Shown in pieces: positions 1 through 7,443 of a DNA stretch of 7,443 bases. How positions within the stretch are numbered: position 1 is the first letter of the stretch; each line of letters opens with the position of its first letter. Both the position numbers and the translations under genes were made by a program. The notes beneath the pieces were generated by a model. It saw only the letters and a program-made list of their open reading frames with translations, made no database searches and was not told the origin of the DNA. The stretch comes from Gemmatimonadota bacterium (GTDB lineage: Bacteria > Gemmatimonadota > Gemmatimonadetes > Gemmatimonadales > Gemmatimonadaceae), in contig CANGXK010000123.1 in the NCBI GenBank assembly GCA_947457715.1, forward strand, positions 1-7,443, in the 5' to 3' direction.

Positions 1-44
1 CGTGGAATCCGGTGATCGGCACGGAAGGCCTCGACCGGCTCTAG
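1..44 (+). CDS. Possible 3' end of an upstream gene (last 13 codons)
   Basis: Read from base 3, the left edge gives a short open stretch, WNPVIGTEGLDRL, closed by TAG at 42-44. It looks like an ordinary protein C-terminus and would make the following 45-262 stretch a convergent intergenic region. The family cannot be recognised from 13 residues. Frame +1 stops at base 15. Frame +2 stays open to base 146 but runs through the repeat arm, so it is less credible. Low confidence, because any short frame can look open. Confidence 0.3.
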   Translation, partial: WNPVIGTEGLDRL

Positions 45-95
45 CCTGCTGGGAGTGCCGGCGGACGGTTCGTGTTGACTCGACGAGACAAGCAT

Positions 96-233
96 TGACG
101 CGAAGGGCGCGAAGTTCGCGGAGGACGCGAAGAACAGCGGTGCCTTGAAGAAAGGGCTTCGGATGCGACGCTTTTCTCAATCGTGTTTTTGCTGTTCTTC
201 GCGTCCTTCGCGTTCTCCGCGCTCTTCGCGTCA
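96..233. repeat. Large imperfect inverted repeat built of 9-bp CGCGAAG units
   Basis: The arm at 96-138 and the arm at 191-233 are reverse complements over 43 bp with only about six mismatches. The 17 bp nearest the loop (122-138 against 191-207) match perfectly. Each arm is itself a degenerate tandem of about four 9-bp units with core CGCGAAG (CTTCGCG in the right arm). Pairing may extend outward by four more bases across a one-base bulge (90-93 with 235-238). The intervening 139-190 is a 52-nt loop. The repeat does not appear elsewhere in the window. It may be a dispersed REP-like element or a transcription-ending structure between convergent genes. Confidence 0.8.
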
Positions 234-241
234 GGCTTTTT
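191..241 (+). terminator. Possible plus-strand terminator (right arm plus T tract)
   Basis: On the plus strand the right arm of the inverted repeat is followed almost at once by a run of five T at 237-241, as in an intrinsic terminator for the gene that may end at 44. The stem is far longer, and the loop far larger, than in a typical terminator. On the minus strand no T run follows the structure, so there it would act at most as an RNA-end stabiliser. Confidence 0.3.
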
Positions 242-262
242 GTTCTGGCTGAGCGCGTCGAG

Positions 263-1453
263 CTAGCGCCCGCCGCAGACGCCCAGCACCGCCAGCGCAT
301 TCCCGACCGGCCGCTCGCCGGTGGGATCAGACGGCTTGTTGCGCACGCGCAGCGCACCGGTGGCGTTGTCACGCACGATCATGACCGACGAACCGCCACC
401 ATCGAGATTGATCGCGCGCTGGGCGCCAAGCGACTGCAGCAGTTCCGCCGTTTGCCGCAACGTCATCCCCACGCTGTAGCGGGGCCGACGTCCGTCGATG
501 ACGGCCAGCAGCAACCGCTGTGACGTGCCCACGCGCGCGATACCGGCCGCCGTGCGGGGGTTCAGCCCGCGAAATCCCGCGTTGCCTTCCGTGTCCACGT
601 CGGCGCCCACCACGCTGTCGATGAGCAGCACCCCGCGACCTCCCACCGCCTCTCGGGGCCAGAACGGCGTGATGCGCCGTTGCACGGTGACCGTATCGCC
701 CGCCACCGCCCGCGCCCGTATGGCCGGCGGCACGACCAGCAGCAGCGTGTCGCCGAACACCAGCGTATCGCCCACCCGCGCAGCGCGCACCACATACCGA
801 CCGGCGCTCGAGTCCTGCCCCACGGGCACGATGGGGTCGAGACGCATGGCGCGCGTTCGCAGGAGGGTGTCGAGTGGCACGCCCCAGTGCGCGTCGACCA
901 GTCCCGCCCGGTTTTGGGCCGGGCGATTCCAGTTGAACACATCGACCGTGCCGTGCGCCGACGTGACCGCGCCACTCGCCCGCACGGAATCGATGAACAG
1001 GCCGCGCTGCGTGTCGTAACCCAGCAGCACGTTCGGGCCCGGCCCGGCGATCACGGTACCGCGTTCGATGTGCGCGTTGGTGAGCACGCCGGGTGGCGCG
1101 AACAGGAAGAAATCGGCGTTGACGGCGGCGATCGGAGCGGACGACGCCGGCAGCCGCGACAGCAACACACTGGTGGTGTTGCGACCGACCGCCGTGGGCC
1201 CACCCTTCAGCGCCTGCACACTCACGCAGGCCGACATGTTGACGTCGAGCACCCACGCGCGCCACGGCGCCTTCACGTTCACCAGGCGGTGCAGCCGCAC
1301 CGCGCTGGAGAGCACCTCGGTGTCGATGGTGTCGACGACCGTCGGCGACACCACGAACGGAGCGCTCGGCGCGCGGCCCGACACGAGGGTTCGGCAGCCC
1401 GCCAGCAGCGGCAGGGCGGCACACATCGGCCACACGAGAGATCGGATTCGCAT
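263..1453 (-). CDS. Phosphodiester glycosidase-family (NAGPA/DUF2233) lipoprotein
   Basis: The protein has 396 residues and is predicted to be an exported, lipid-anchored hydrolase. The N-terminus (MRIRSLVWPM...) is a short basic hydrophobic signal ending in the lipobox LLAGC, with the lipidated Cys at residue 20. The rest fits the NAGPA-like family, named after the mammalian enzyme that uncovers mannose-6-phosphate tags: AAVNADFF at 109-116, NPRTAAG at 298-304, a VIDGR segment at 318-322, SVGMTLRQTAELL at 327-339, and the family signature NLDGGGSS at 349-356. Bacterial members are thought to act on glycosidic or phosphodiester bonds of envelope or exogenous glycans; the substrate here is unknown. 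I chose the ATG at 1453 over an in-frame GTG at 1480 because it places the lipobox correctly and lies just behind a -10-like box. The gene is transcribed away from the DedA-HD-Tgt operon. Confidence 0.85.
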   Translation of the reverse strand: MRIRSLVWPMCAALPLLAGCRTLVSGRAPSAPFVVSPTVVDTIDTEVLSSAVRLHRLVNVKAPWRAWVLDVNMSACVSVQALKGGPTAVGRNTTSVLLSRLPASSAPIAAVNADFFLFAPPGVLTNAHIERGTVIAGPGPNVLLGYDTQRGLFIDSVRASGAVTSAHGTVDVFNWNRPAQNRAGLVDAHWGVPLDTLLRTRAMRLDPIVPVGQDSSAGRYVVRAARVGDTLVFGDTLLLVVPPAIRARAVAGDTVTVQRRITPFWPREAVGGRGVLLIDSVVGADVDTEGNAGFRGLNPRTAAGIARVGTSQRLLLAVIDGRRPRYSVGMTLRQTAELLQSLGAQRAINLDGGGSSVMIVRDNATGALRVRNKPSDPTGERPVGNALAVLGVCGGR

Positions 1454-1458
1454 GGCCG

Positions 1459-1464
1459 AAATAT
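1459..1464 (-). promoter_or_regulatory. Putative -10 box of the lipoprotein gene, leaderless start
   Basis: On the minus strand CATATT stands six bases before the ATG at 1453, which would place the transcription start at or next to the A of the start codon. No purine-rich ribosome-binding site precedes this ATG, as expected for a leaderless message. The match to the -10 consensus is partial (second-position A and final T are present) and no clear -35 box is seen. Confidence 0.35.
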
Positions 1465-1530
1465 GCGCCGCGCCGCTCACACCTGCGTGGCGTCCCGCCC
1501 CGGCAGACCCGCCGTCGTGTTGCAGGATCG

Positions 1531-1539
1531 TGCTATCTT
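1531..1539 (+). promoter_or_regulatory. Putative extended -10 promoter of the DedA-HD-tgt operon
   Basis: TGCTATCTT is an extended -10 element (TGn plus TATCTT). Its last base lies seven nucleotides before the ATG at 1547, so transcription would begin at about 1546-1547 and the message would be leaderless. No Shine-Dalgarno sequence is present between the box and the ATG. The hexamer at -35 spacing (GCCGTC) is poor, which extended -10 promoters tolerate. Confidence 0.5.
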
Positions 1540-1546
1540 TCGCGGC

Positions 1547-2149
1547 ATGTCACGCGAGTCGACCTGGCTGGCGCGCACGCACGCGCGCCTCGAGCACTGG
1601 GCTGACGCGGGATGGTCGAACAGCGTGGTGTTCGGATGGGGGCTGCTGCAGGGCTGCGTCTTCCCCGGTTTCGCCGACGTGTTCTTCCTCCCGCTCGCAC
1701 TCGCGCGTCCGCAACGGGCATACAGCTATGCGCTGATCGCCACGGCCGGCACCCTGATCGGCAGTATCGTGCTGTACTTTGCCGGCGCCGAGGCACTCGA
1801 CTGGCTCGCAGGGCCCGTGTCGCGGTACGTCGCGGTCACGCCATCGACCATCGGCGAGTATCGTGACACGCTCGCCCGGTTCGGCGGGTGGGCGATCTTC
1901 GCCAGCACGATGTCGCCGTTGTCGACCAAGCTCACGAGTATCGCCTCCGGCGCAGCCGGTGTGCCGTTTCTGCCGTTCGTGCTCGCACTCGCCGCCGGGC
2001 GCCTGACCCGCACGCTGGCCTTCGCGTGGCTCGTCCGTCACGGGGGCGCCGACGCCGTGGCCCGGTTCACCAAGCACACACCCATTACGCCATCCAGTGC
2101 ACCATCCAGTTCGTCGTCGCCCACGTCTCCACCAAGTCGTCATGAGTGA
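1547..2149 (+). CDS. DedA/YqaA-type (VTT/SNARE-associated) inner-membrane protein
   Basis: This 200-residue membrane protein resembles YqaA-type DedA (VTT) proteins, some of which move lipids such as undecaprenyl phosphate across the membrane; YqaA itself has no firm function. After a soluble N-terminus, a hydrophobic segment (about 27-50) contains GCVFPGFADVFFLP, matching the family's Pro-acidic re-entrant loop with Asp44 in the acidic position. A second segment (60-82) is rich in small residues. FGGWAIFASTMSPLSTK (112-128) matches the second half of the repeat, and a last helix (137-163) carries the GR..R pattern (Gly151, Arg152, Arg155). The tail (181-197) is rich in Ser, Thr and Pro and probably unstructured. 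The ATG at 1547 is chosen because it directly follows the promoter-like box; the open frame upstream reads through the lipoprotein gene's antisense strand. The stop overlaps the next gene by 8 bp. Confidence 0.75.
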   Translation: MSRESTWLARTHARLEHWADAGWSNSVVFGWGLLQGCVFPGFADVFFLPLALARPQRAYSYALIATAGTLIGSIVLYFAGAEALDWLAGPVSRYVAVTPSTIGEYRDTLARFGGWAIFASTMSPLSTKLTSIASGAAGVPFLPFVLALAAGRLTRTLAFAWLVRHGGADAVARFTKHTPITPSSAPSSSSSPTSPPSRHE

Positions 2150-2753
2150 ATCTTCCGCGCCGGATGTCGGCACCCAGTTGCAGGGCACGCTCGCGTTTCT
2201 GCGCGCCGCCGAGTCGCTGAAGCACATGACGCGCACGTCGTGGACGTCGGACGGGAGCCAGGAAACCGTGGCCGCGCACACCTGGCGGCTCTGTCTCATG
2301 GCGTTGGTGCTGGCGCCGCACTTTCCGGGCATCGACCTGAGCAAGCTGCTGCGCATTTGTCTCGTGCACGACCTCGGCGAGGCGATCGGCGGTGATATCT
2401 CAGCCGCGTTGCAAGCGTCGCTGCCGAACAAGTCCGAGCAGGAGCGGGCTGATCTCGTGCAGTTGGTACAGCCGCTGCCGGACGCCGTGCGAGCCGATCT
2501 CGTGGCGTTGTGGGACGAGTACGACGCGGCGTCGAGCCCCGAGGCGAAGCTGGCCAAGGGACTCGATAAACTGGAGACGATTCTGCAGCACAACCAGGGC
2601 GCGATGCCGGCGGGCTTCGATTTCCTCTTCAACATCGAGTACGGCGCCGCGTACACCCGCGATCATCCGGTGCTCGTGGCGCTGCGCGCGGTGATGGACG
2701 CCGAGACGCAGCAACGGGCCCGCGAGCAGGCCGCGAACCCCGAGGCGGCGTGA
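2142..2753 (+). CDS. HD-domain phosphohydrolase, HDDC2/YfbR-like (5'-deoxynucleotidase type)
   Basis: The protein has 203 residues, close to the usual family length, and is cytosolic. The metal-binding HD pattern is complete: His46 (ETVAAH), His76-Asp77 (LVHDLGE) and Asp142 (LDKLE), with Glu80 and Asp85 (AIGGD) in conserved family positions. MTRTSW near residue 30, WDEYDAASSPEAKLAKGLDK (124-143) and ILQHNQ are typical of the HDDC2 branch. E. coli YfbR and the yeast and human relatives remove 5'-phosphate from deoxynucleoside monophosphates, so the same reaction is likely, but the substrate here is not proven. The ATG at 2142 overlaps the previous stop (2147-2149), and the TGA at 2751 overlaps the GTG of tgt, so translation of all three genes is probably coupled. 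No strong ribosome-binding site precedes the start, which fits coupling. Confidence 0.85.
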   Translation: MSESSAPDVGTQLQGTLAFLRAAESLKHMTRTSWTSDGSQETVAAHTWRLCLMALVLAPHFPGIDLSKLLRICLVHDLGEAIGGDISAALQASLPNKSEQERADLVQLVQPLPDAVRADLVALWDEYDAASSPEAKLAKGLDKLETILQHNQGAMPAGFDFLFNIEYGAAYTRDHPVLVALRAVMDAETQQRAREQAANPEAA

Positions 2754-3979
2754 GCATCACGAATTCACCGGGCTTCGCGTTTCGCACGTCGCACGATCGC
2801 GAAGGGGCACGACTGGGATGGTTTACCACGCCGCATGGGGTGGTGCAAACGCCGGAGTTCATGCCGGTGGGGACGCGCGCTGCGGTGCGCGGCATCGACA
2901 TGCGTGAGATGCGCGCGATGGGCACGCAGATGCTGCTCGCCAACGCGTATCACCTGTATCTCAATCCCGGCGATCAGATGGTGCGGGCGTTGGGCGGACT
3001 GCATGCCTTCTCGCGCTTCAGCGGACCGATGCTCACCGACTCCGGCGGGTATCAGGTGTTTTCGCTGGCCAAGTTCCGGCAGGTGCGCGAAGAGGGCGTG
3101 ACGTTCAAGAGCATCGTGGATGGGTCGCGTCACAACTACACGCCCGAGCGTGTGATGCAGATCGAGCGCAATCTTGGCGCCGACGTCATCATGCAGCTCG
3201 ATGAGTTGATCGAAGGCGGGGCCGAGCATGAGGCGTCGCGTTCGGCGATGGAGCGCAGCCTGCGCTGGCTGGAGCGGTGCCGCATCGAGTTCGATCGACT
3301 CGAGCGCGACGGGCGGGAGCCGGCCAAGCCGTTCGCCGTGCCCGACGGCGCGCGGCCGATGTACGGTGGCGACGTCGAGCTCGAACGTCTGGCCCCGCCG
3401 CAGGCGCTGTTCCCGATCATTCAGGGCGGCACCAGCGACGACCTGCGCACGGCGTCGATTAACGGCATCCTGCAAACGGGCGACTGGGCCGGGATCGCCA
3501 TGGGTGGCCTTTCGGTGGGAGAGGCTAAGCCACTCATGTACGCCACCTTCGATACGTGCGCGCCGTTGTTGCCCCGCGACAAGCCGCGCTATCTCATGGG
3601 CGTCGGGTTTCCCGATGATCTCATCGAGGCGGTCCGGCGCGGCATGGACCTGTTCGACTGCGTGGCGCCCACGAAGATGGGACGGCATGGCACCGTCTTC
3701 ACCGAAGACGGCAAGGTGTCGATCCGGAAAAGCAGCCATCGCACGGACCGTCGTCCGCTCACCGACTCGTGCGCCTGCCCCGCCTGTACCGATTACGACC
3801 GGGCGTACTTGCGGCACCTACACGACAACGAGGAGCCGTTGGGGCAACGTCTGCTGGCGCTGCACAACCTGACGTTTCTCTTGAAGCTCATGGAGCAGAT
3901 CCGGGCGGCGATCAGGGACGAACGGTTTGAGTCGTGGTCGACGGCCTGGCTGGAGCGATACCGGGCCAAGGGCGCGTAG
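2750..3979 (+). CDS. tgt: tRNA-guanine transglycosylase (queuosine pathway)
   Basis: Tgt exchanges guanine-34 in GUN-anticodon tRNAs for preQ1 (bacteria) or queuine. Catalytic features are intact: Asp97 in LTDSGG (general acid/base), Asp151 in MQLDEL (base recognition), Asp303 in LFDCVAPT (nucleophile), and the zinc site Cys341, Cys343, Cys346 and His372, with spacing as I recall it for the E. coli enzyme. At 409 residues it is longer than the usual 370-380: a 31-residue insertion, rich in Pro, Gly and Arg, sits at about 186-216 before ALFPIIQGG. The pocket position that is Cys in typical bacterial Tgt is Leu153, while Val256 (GGLSVGE) is bacterial-like. The start is GTG within the previous gene's stop (GTGA), with GAGG at 2742-2745 as ribosome-binding site. 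No queA or other queuosine gene lies in the window. Confidence 0.96.
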   Translation: MSITNSPGFAFRTSHDREGARLGWFTTPHGVVQTPEFMPVGTRAAVRGIDMREMRAMGTQMLLANAYHLYLNPGDQMVRALGGLHAFSRFSGPMLTDSGGYQVFSLAKFRQVREEGVTFKSIVDGSRHNYTPERVMQIERNLGADVIMQLDELIEGGAEHEASRSAMERSLRWLERCRIEFDRLERDGREPAKPFAVPDGARPMYGGDVELERLAPPQALFPIIQGGTSDDLRTASINGILQTGDWAGIAMGGLSVGEAKPLMYATFDTCAPLLPRDKPRYLMGVGFPDDLIEAVRRGMDLFDCVAPTKMGRHGTVFTEDGKVSIRKSSHRTDRRPLTDSCACPACTDYDRAYLRHLHDNEEPLGQRLLALHNLTFLLKLMEQIRAAIRDERFESWSTAWLERYRAKGA

Positions 3980-6900
3980 CGGCCGGGACGGCGCTCCGGT
4001 CAACAGCACGGCGACCGGCCACGTATGCGGAGTACCCGGACACTTTTCATTCGTCGCGCCGCCGAGTTTCGCGCTGTTGCTTCGCAGCGTCGTTCATCCC
4101 CGGCATTGTTCGAGTTCACCAACCACTCAGCACTCAGGATTCCCATGCGCTGGTTGCCGCTCCTCTGTCTCGCCGCCGCCACGGCGCTCCCCGCCCAGTC
4201 CCCTATCCGCACGGCCGCCCCCGCGGTGCGCGGCGTGCCGCTCTCCGCCTTCCCCCGCTTCGTCAAGCTGAGCGACAAGGTCTACGGGTACGAGGAGATC
4301 CGGCAGCCCGGGTTCACGACGGTCAGCTTGGTGGTGATCGGACGCAACGGCGTGCTCGTGGCCGACGGCCAAGGCAGCGTGCAGGCCACGCAGACAATGC
4401 TCGACAAGATCAAGACCATTTCGCCGTTGCCGGTGAAGTGGTACGTGGTGGGGTCCGATCACGGTGATCATACGGCCGGCAACAGCGTGCTGCCGAAGGA
4501 CATCCAGTTCATCGTGCACGCCAACTCGCTGGCGCAGCTCAAGAAGGACTCGGCCGCAGCGGCGGCGGCGAATCGACCGGCGGTGGTGATGCCGAAGACC
4601 GCCATGACGAGCGACGTCGAGACCATCGACCTTGGCGGCATCAGCGTGCGCGTGCGTTTTCTCGGCCGCGCGCATACCGGCGGCGACCTTATGCTTGAGG
4701 TGCCGTCGGAGAAGCTGCTGTTCATGAGCGAGGCGTACCTCAATCGCGTCTTCCCGGCCATGCGCTCGGCCTACGGCGCCGAATGGGTGCGCACGATCGA
4801 CAGCGCGCTCGCCCTCAAGAACGTGGACCGGTTCATTCCCGGACACGGCTTCATCGAAGAGGCGAAGGTGTCGCGCGAGGAGCTCGTCACGTTTCGCGAT
4901 GCGCTCGTGGCCGTGATCGCCGAAGTGAAGCGGCTGAAGGCGGCGGGGCTTACCGTCGATCAGGCCATCGCACAGGTGAACTGGGGCCCGTACGCGAAGT
5001 GGTTCCTGGCCGAACAGCAAAGCCCCATCGCCATCCGTCGCTTGTGGACGGAGCTCGATGGGGCCTCGAAGTAACGTCTGCTATCAGCCGAGCGCGACGC
5101 GTTCCTTCCGCATGACACGACTCACCAGGCCGGCAAAGCCGCCGGCCTGCAGGGCCGGCAACGCCAGCGTAGCGACGAGCACCGCCCAACCCGGCAACGA
5201 GAAGTTGCGGCCGATCGTGGTCGCGAACTCCGTGAGCGCGACGCCACGCTCTGCGGCGGCGACCAACAACACCGCCGCGGCGAACGCGGCGGAGAACGCG
5301 CCGGCGCGAATCGCGCCGCCCTGCCGGAACATCACGCCCGTGAGCGCACCCGCCACGGCCGCGCCCCACACGCCGAGAAAGCGCTGCGCCACGAATTGCA
5401 GCAGGACGGCGCTGATCAGATTCATCCACATGGTCGGCGGCCCGTTCAGCGAGTGAGAGTGAGCACGGCGCGCGTATCCGACGCCGCCAGGTCCTTGGCG
5501 CTGCGCGGTGTGCGCACGCTGTCGAGCTGTCCGTTGGCCCACATCGCGTAGCGATCGAGATAGCGCGTGCTCGCGGGATTGCCGCTCTGCCCGCCCGGAT
5601 ACACCGCACGAATGCGCGGCTCCTTGTCCATCTCGACCACCATGCGCCAGCTCGCCCCAAAATTCGCGCGCTTCGATCCGACCGAGGGATTCAGCGTGCC
5701 GCGTCCGCCGTCGATCGGCAGCTCCGGCGCCGCGAAGCCCGCCAGGCGCAGCAGGTGATTGGGCTTGGACGGTGCCACGCGGCCCCATGTCCACGGCGTC
5801 GTCGCCGGATCACCGTACTCCGTGACCAGCGTGTCGTACGCCACGCGCAGCGCCTCGGCGAGAATCGTGTTCCGGTCCTCGCGCACGGTGGTGGTGCGGC
5901 GATCGTCCCACCATCCATTCGCCGAATCCGCGAGCAGCTGCAGCAACCGCGATTCACTCGGCGTCACCGACCGCGTGTCCGACTTGGCGGGAATGAATTC
6001 GTCGTACAACAACGCCGTGGTCTGCCCTACGGCGGTTTCGAACAGTCGCGCACCCGTGTTCACGCGCGTGTACTGCCGGTCCCACGACGACAACAACGCT
6101 TCGGCCGCCTTGAGCGAGCGGGATGTATCGCCAGCGGCCATGCGCACCCGGGCCGCCGACACCAGCGCCGGCACGAGCAAGTCAGCGCGCACACTGCCCG
6201 GGTTCGTGTGGAACTGGCGCATCTCGTCGACCGTGACCGTGCTGTCGGCGCGCAGCAGGCGATTGATCTGCAAGGCGCGCCAGATCTCGAAGTTCGGATC
6301 GGGGCCGAGATAGAGCGCATCCTGCTGCGGATCGATTGGCTGCTGATTGGCCGACGCCAAGTAGCCTTGCGTCGGATTCCGTCCCTGCGGATAGCGCGCC
6401 ACCGGCCAGTCACCGATCCAGTCGTTCTTCGCGAACCATCCGTCTCGCACCTCGGTGCCGCGACCGCTGTCAGCCCGCACAGGATACCGTCCCGTAGAGC
6501 GAATCATGATCGTGCCCGACGTGTCGGCGGTGATGAAGTTCTGCGCGGGCGCCTGATAATAGCGCGCCATCGAATCGAGAAACGCCGGCGCGGTCGTCGC
6601 ATGAAACGCCGCGAAGTATCCCTCGAGCTCCTTGCCCGACTCGAGCACCGTCCAGCGCATCGACAGCCACTCGCGTCCCTGACGCTGCATCGGCCCGCGA
6701 TGCGTGTAGTAGATCGTATCGGTGTCGATGATGTTTCCGACCTTGTCGCGATACGTCTCGATGCGCGTGTCGGCGAACTTCGTCATCACGCCATCGAGTT
6801 CGTATGCCGTGGGCGCGGCGTCGTTGTCGACCCGTTCGCGCCAGAAGTCCATCACGTCGGCGCCGGTGTTCGTGGCACTCCACGCCACCGCACGCGAATA

Positions 6901-7443
6901 CCCGATCGGCACACCAGGCAGCCCGGGAATGGACACACCACCGATCTCGAAGCTGCCCGGCACCACGATGTGCACTTCATACCAGATGCTCGGCAGCGTG
7001 AGCTCGAGGTGCGGATCGCCAGCCAGCATCGCGTGACCGTTGGCCGAACGCGACGGCGCCACCGCCCAGTTGTTGCTGGCGAACGCGCGCGCTTGTTCAA
7101 CCGTGGGGTCGGTGTCCTTGAGCCACGACAACGGCGTCATGCCCGTCGACGCGGCGCCCGGCGTCGAGCGCAGCGCCGCCACCATGCGCGCCGCCAGGCT
7201 GTCGGGCGCGCCCGGCGACGTGATCGCCGACAGCGCCACGCGCGCCGCGTTGCGATTCATCGGCTGGATCGGCTCCTGCACTGGCGAATTCGCTTCCATC
7301 AGCGCATTCGCGGCGGCGTCGCCAACCAGCGCGCGCGCTTCGAGCAGCTCGAGCTCACCCGGTCCGCGCGCCAGCGTATAGCCCATGCGGTTGAGCACGT
7401 GCACGGAATGCAGCGGCATCCAGTCGCGCGGCGCCCGATTGAG

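Larger units (their letters stand above)
45..262. other. Non-coding intergenic region carrying a repeat element
   Basis: No credible gene lies here on either strand. The main content is the large inverted repeat at 96-233, entered separately. Positions 45-89 show nothing I recognise. If the 1-44 fragment is real, genes converge on this gap from both sides, which suits a transcription-ending or REP-like element. Confidence 0.6.

Overview
The window is compact, GC-rich bacterial chromosome with few and short gaps. Overlapping start and stop codons, start codons sitting right behind -10-like boxes, a secreted-protein signal ending in LPAQ, and this gene repertoire together suggest Gemmatimonadota (Gemmatimonas-like). 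That assignment is inference: there is no rRNA or other marker to prove it.

Layout. Positions 1-44 may hold the last codons of a plus-strand gene. Positions 45-262 are non-coding and contain a large imperfect inverted repeat whose arms are built from 9-bp CGCGAAG-type units. At 263-1453 (minus) lies a lipoprotein with a phosphodiester-glycosidase (NAGPA/DUF2233) domain. A 93-bp divergent gap follows, with a promoter-like box close to the start codon on each side. Next comes a tight plus-strand operon (1547-3979) of three overlapping genes: a DedA/YqaA-type (VTT) membrane protein, an HDDC2/YfbR-like HD-domain phosphohydrolase, and tRNA-guanine transglycosylase (tgt). After a 165-bp gap comes a secreted metallo-beta-lactamase-fold protein with altered metal ligands (4145-5074, plus). 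It converges, with only 9 bp between the stop codons, on a minus-strand pair: a small three-helix membrane protein (5084-5431) and, upstream of it, a penicillin-acylase-family Ntn hydrolase (5446-7443, cut by the window's right edge).

How the genes relate. The middle operon is the only strongly linked set; its overlaps imply translational coupling. Tgt puts a 7-deazaguanine base into tRNA for queuosine. This copy carries a 31-residue insertion and Leu in place of a base-pocket Cys, so whether it uses preQ1 or salvaged queuine is a real question. The HD phosphohydrolase and the membrane protein could serve general nucleotide and membrane housekeeping, or could be tied to base salvage; the sequence cannot decide. 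The flanking genes encode exported hydrolases (lipoprotein, MBL-fold protein, acylase) typical of a periplasmic or cell-surface repertoire.

I see no CRISPR array, transposase, phage gene, tRNA or rRNA, and no clear new defence or mobile system. The points most worth checking are the MBL ligand replacements, the Tgt pocket and insertion, the inverted-repeat element, and the leaderless-looking promoters.
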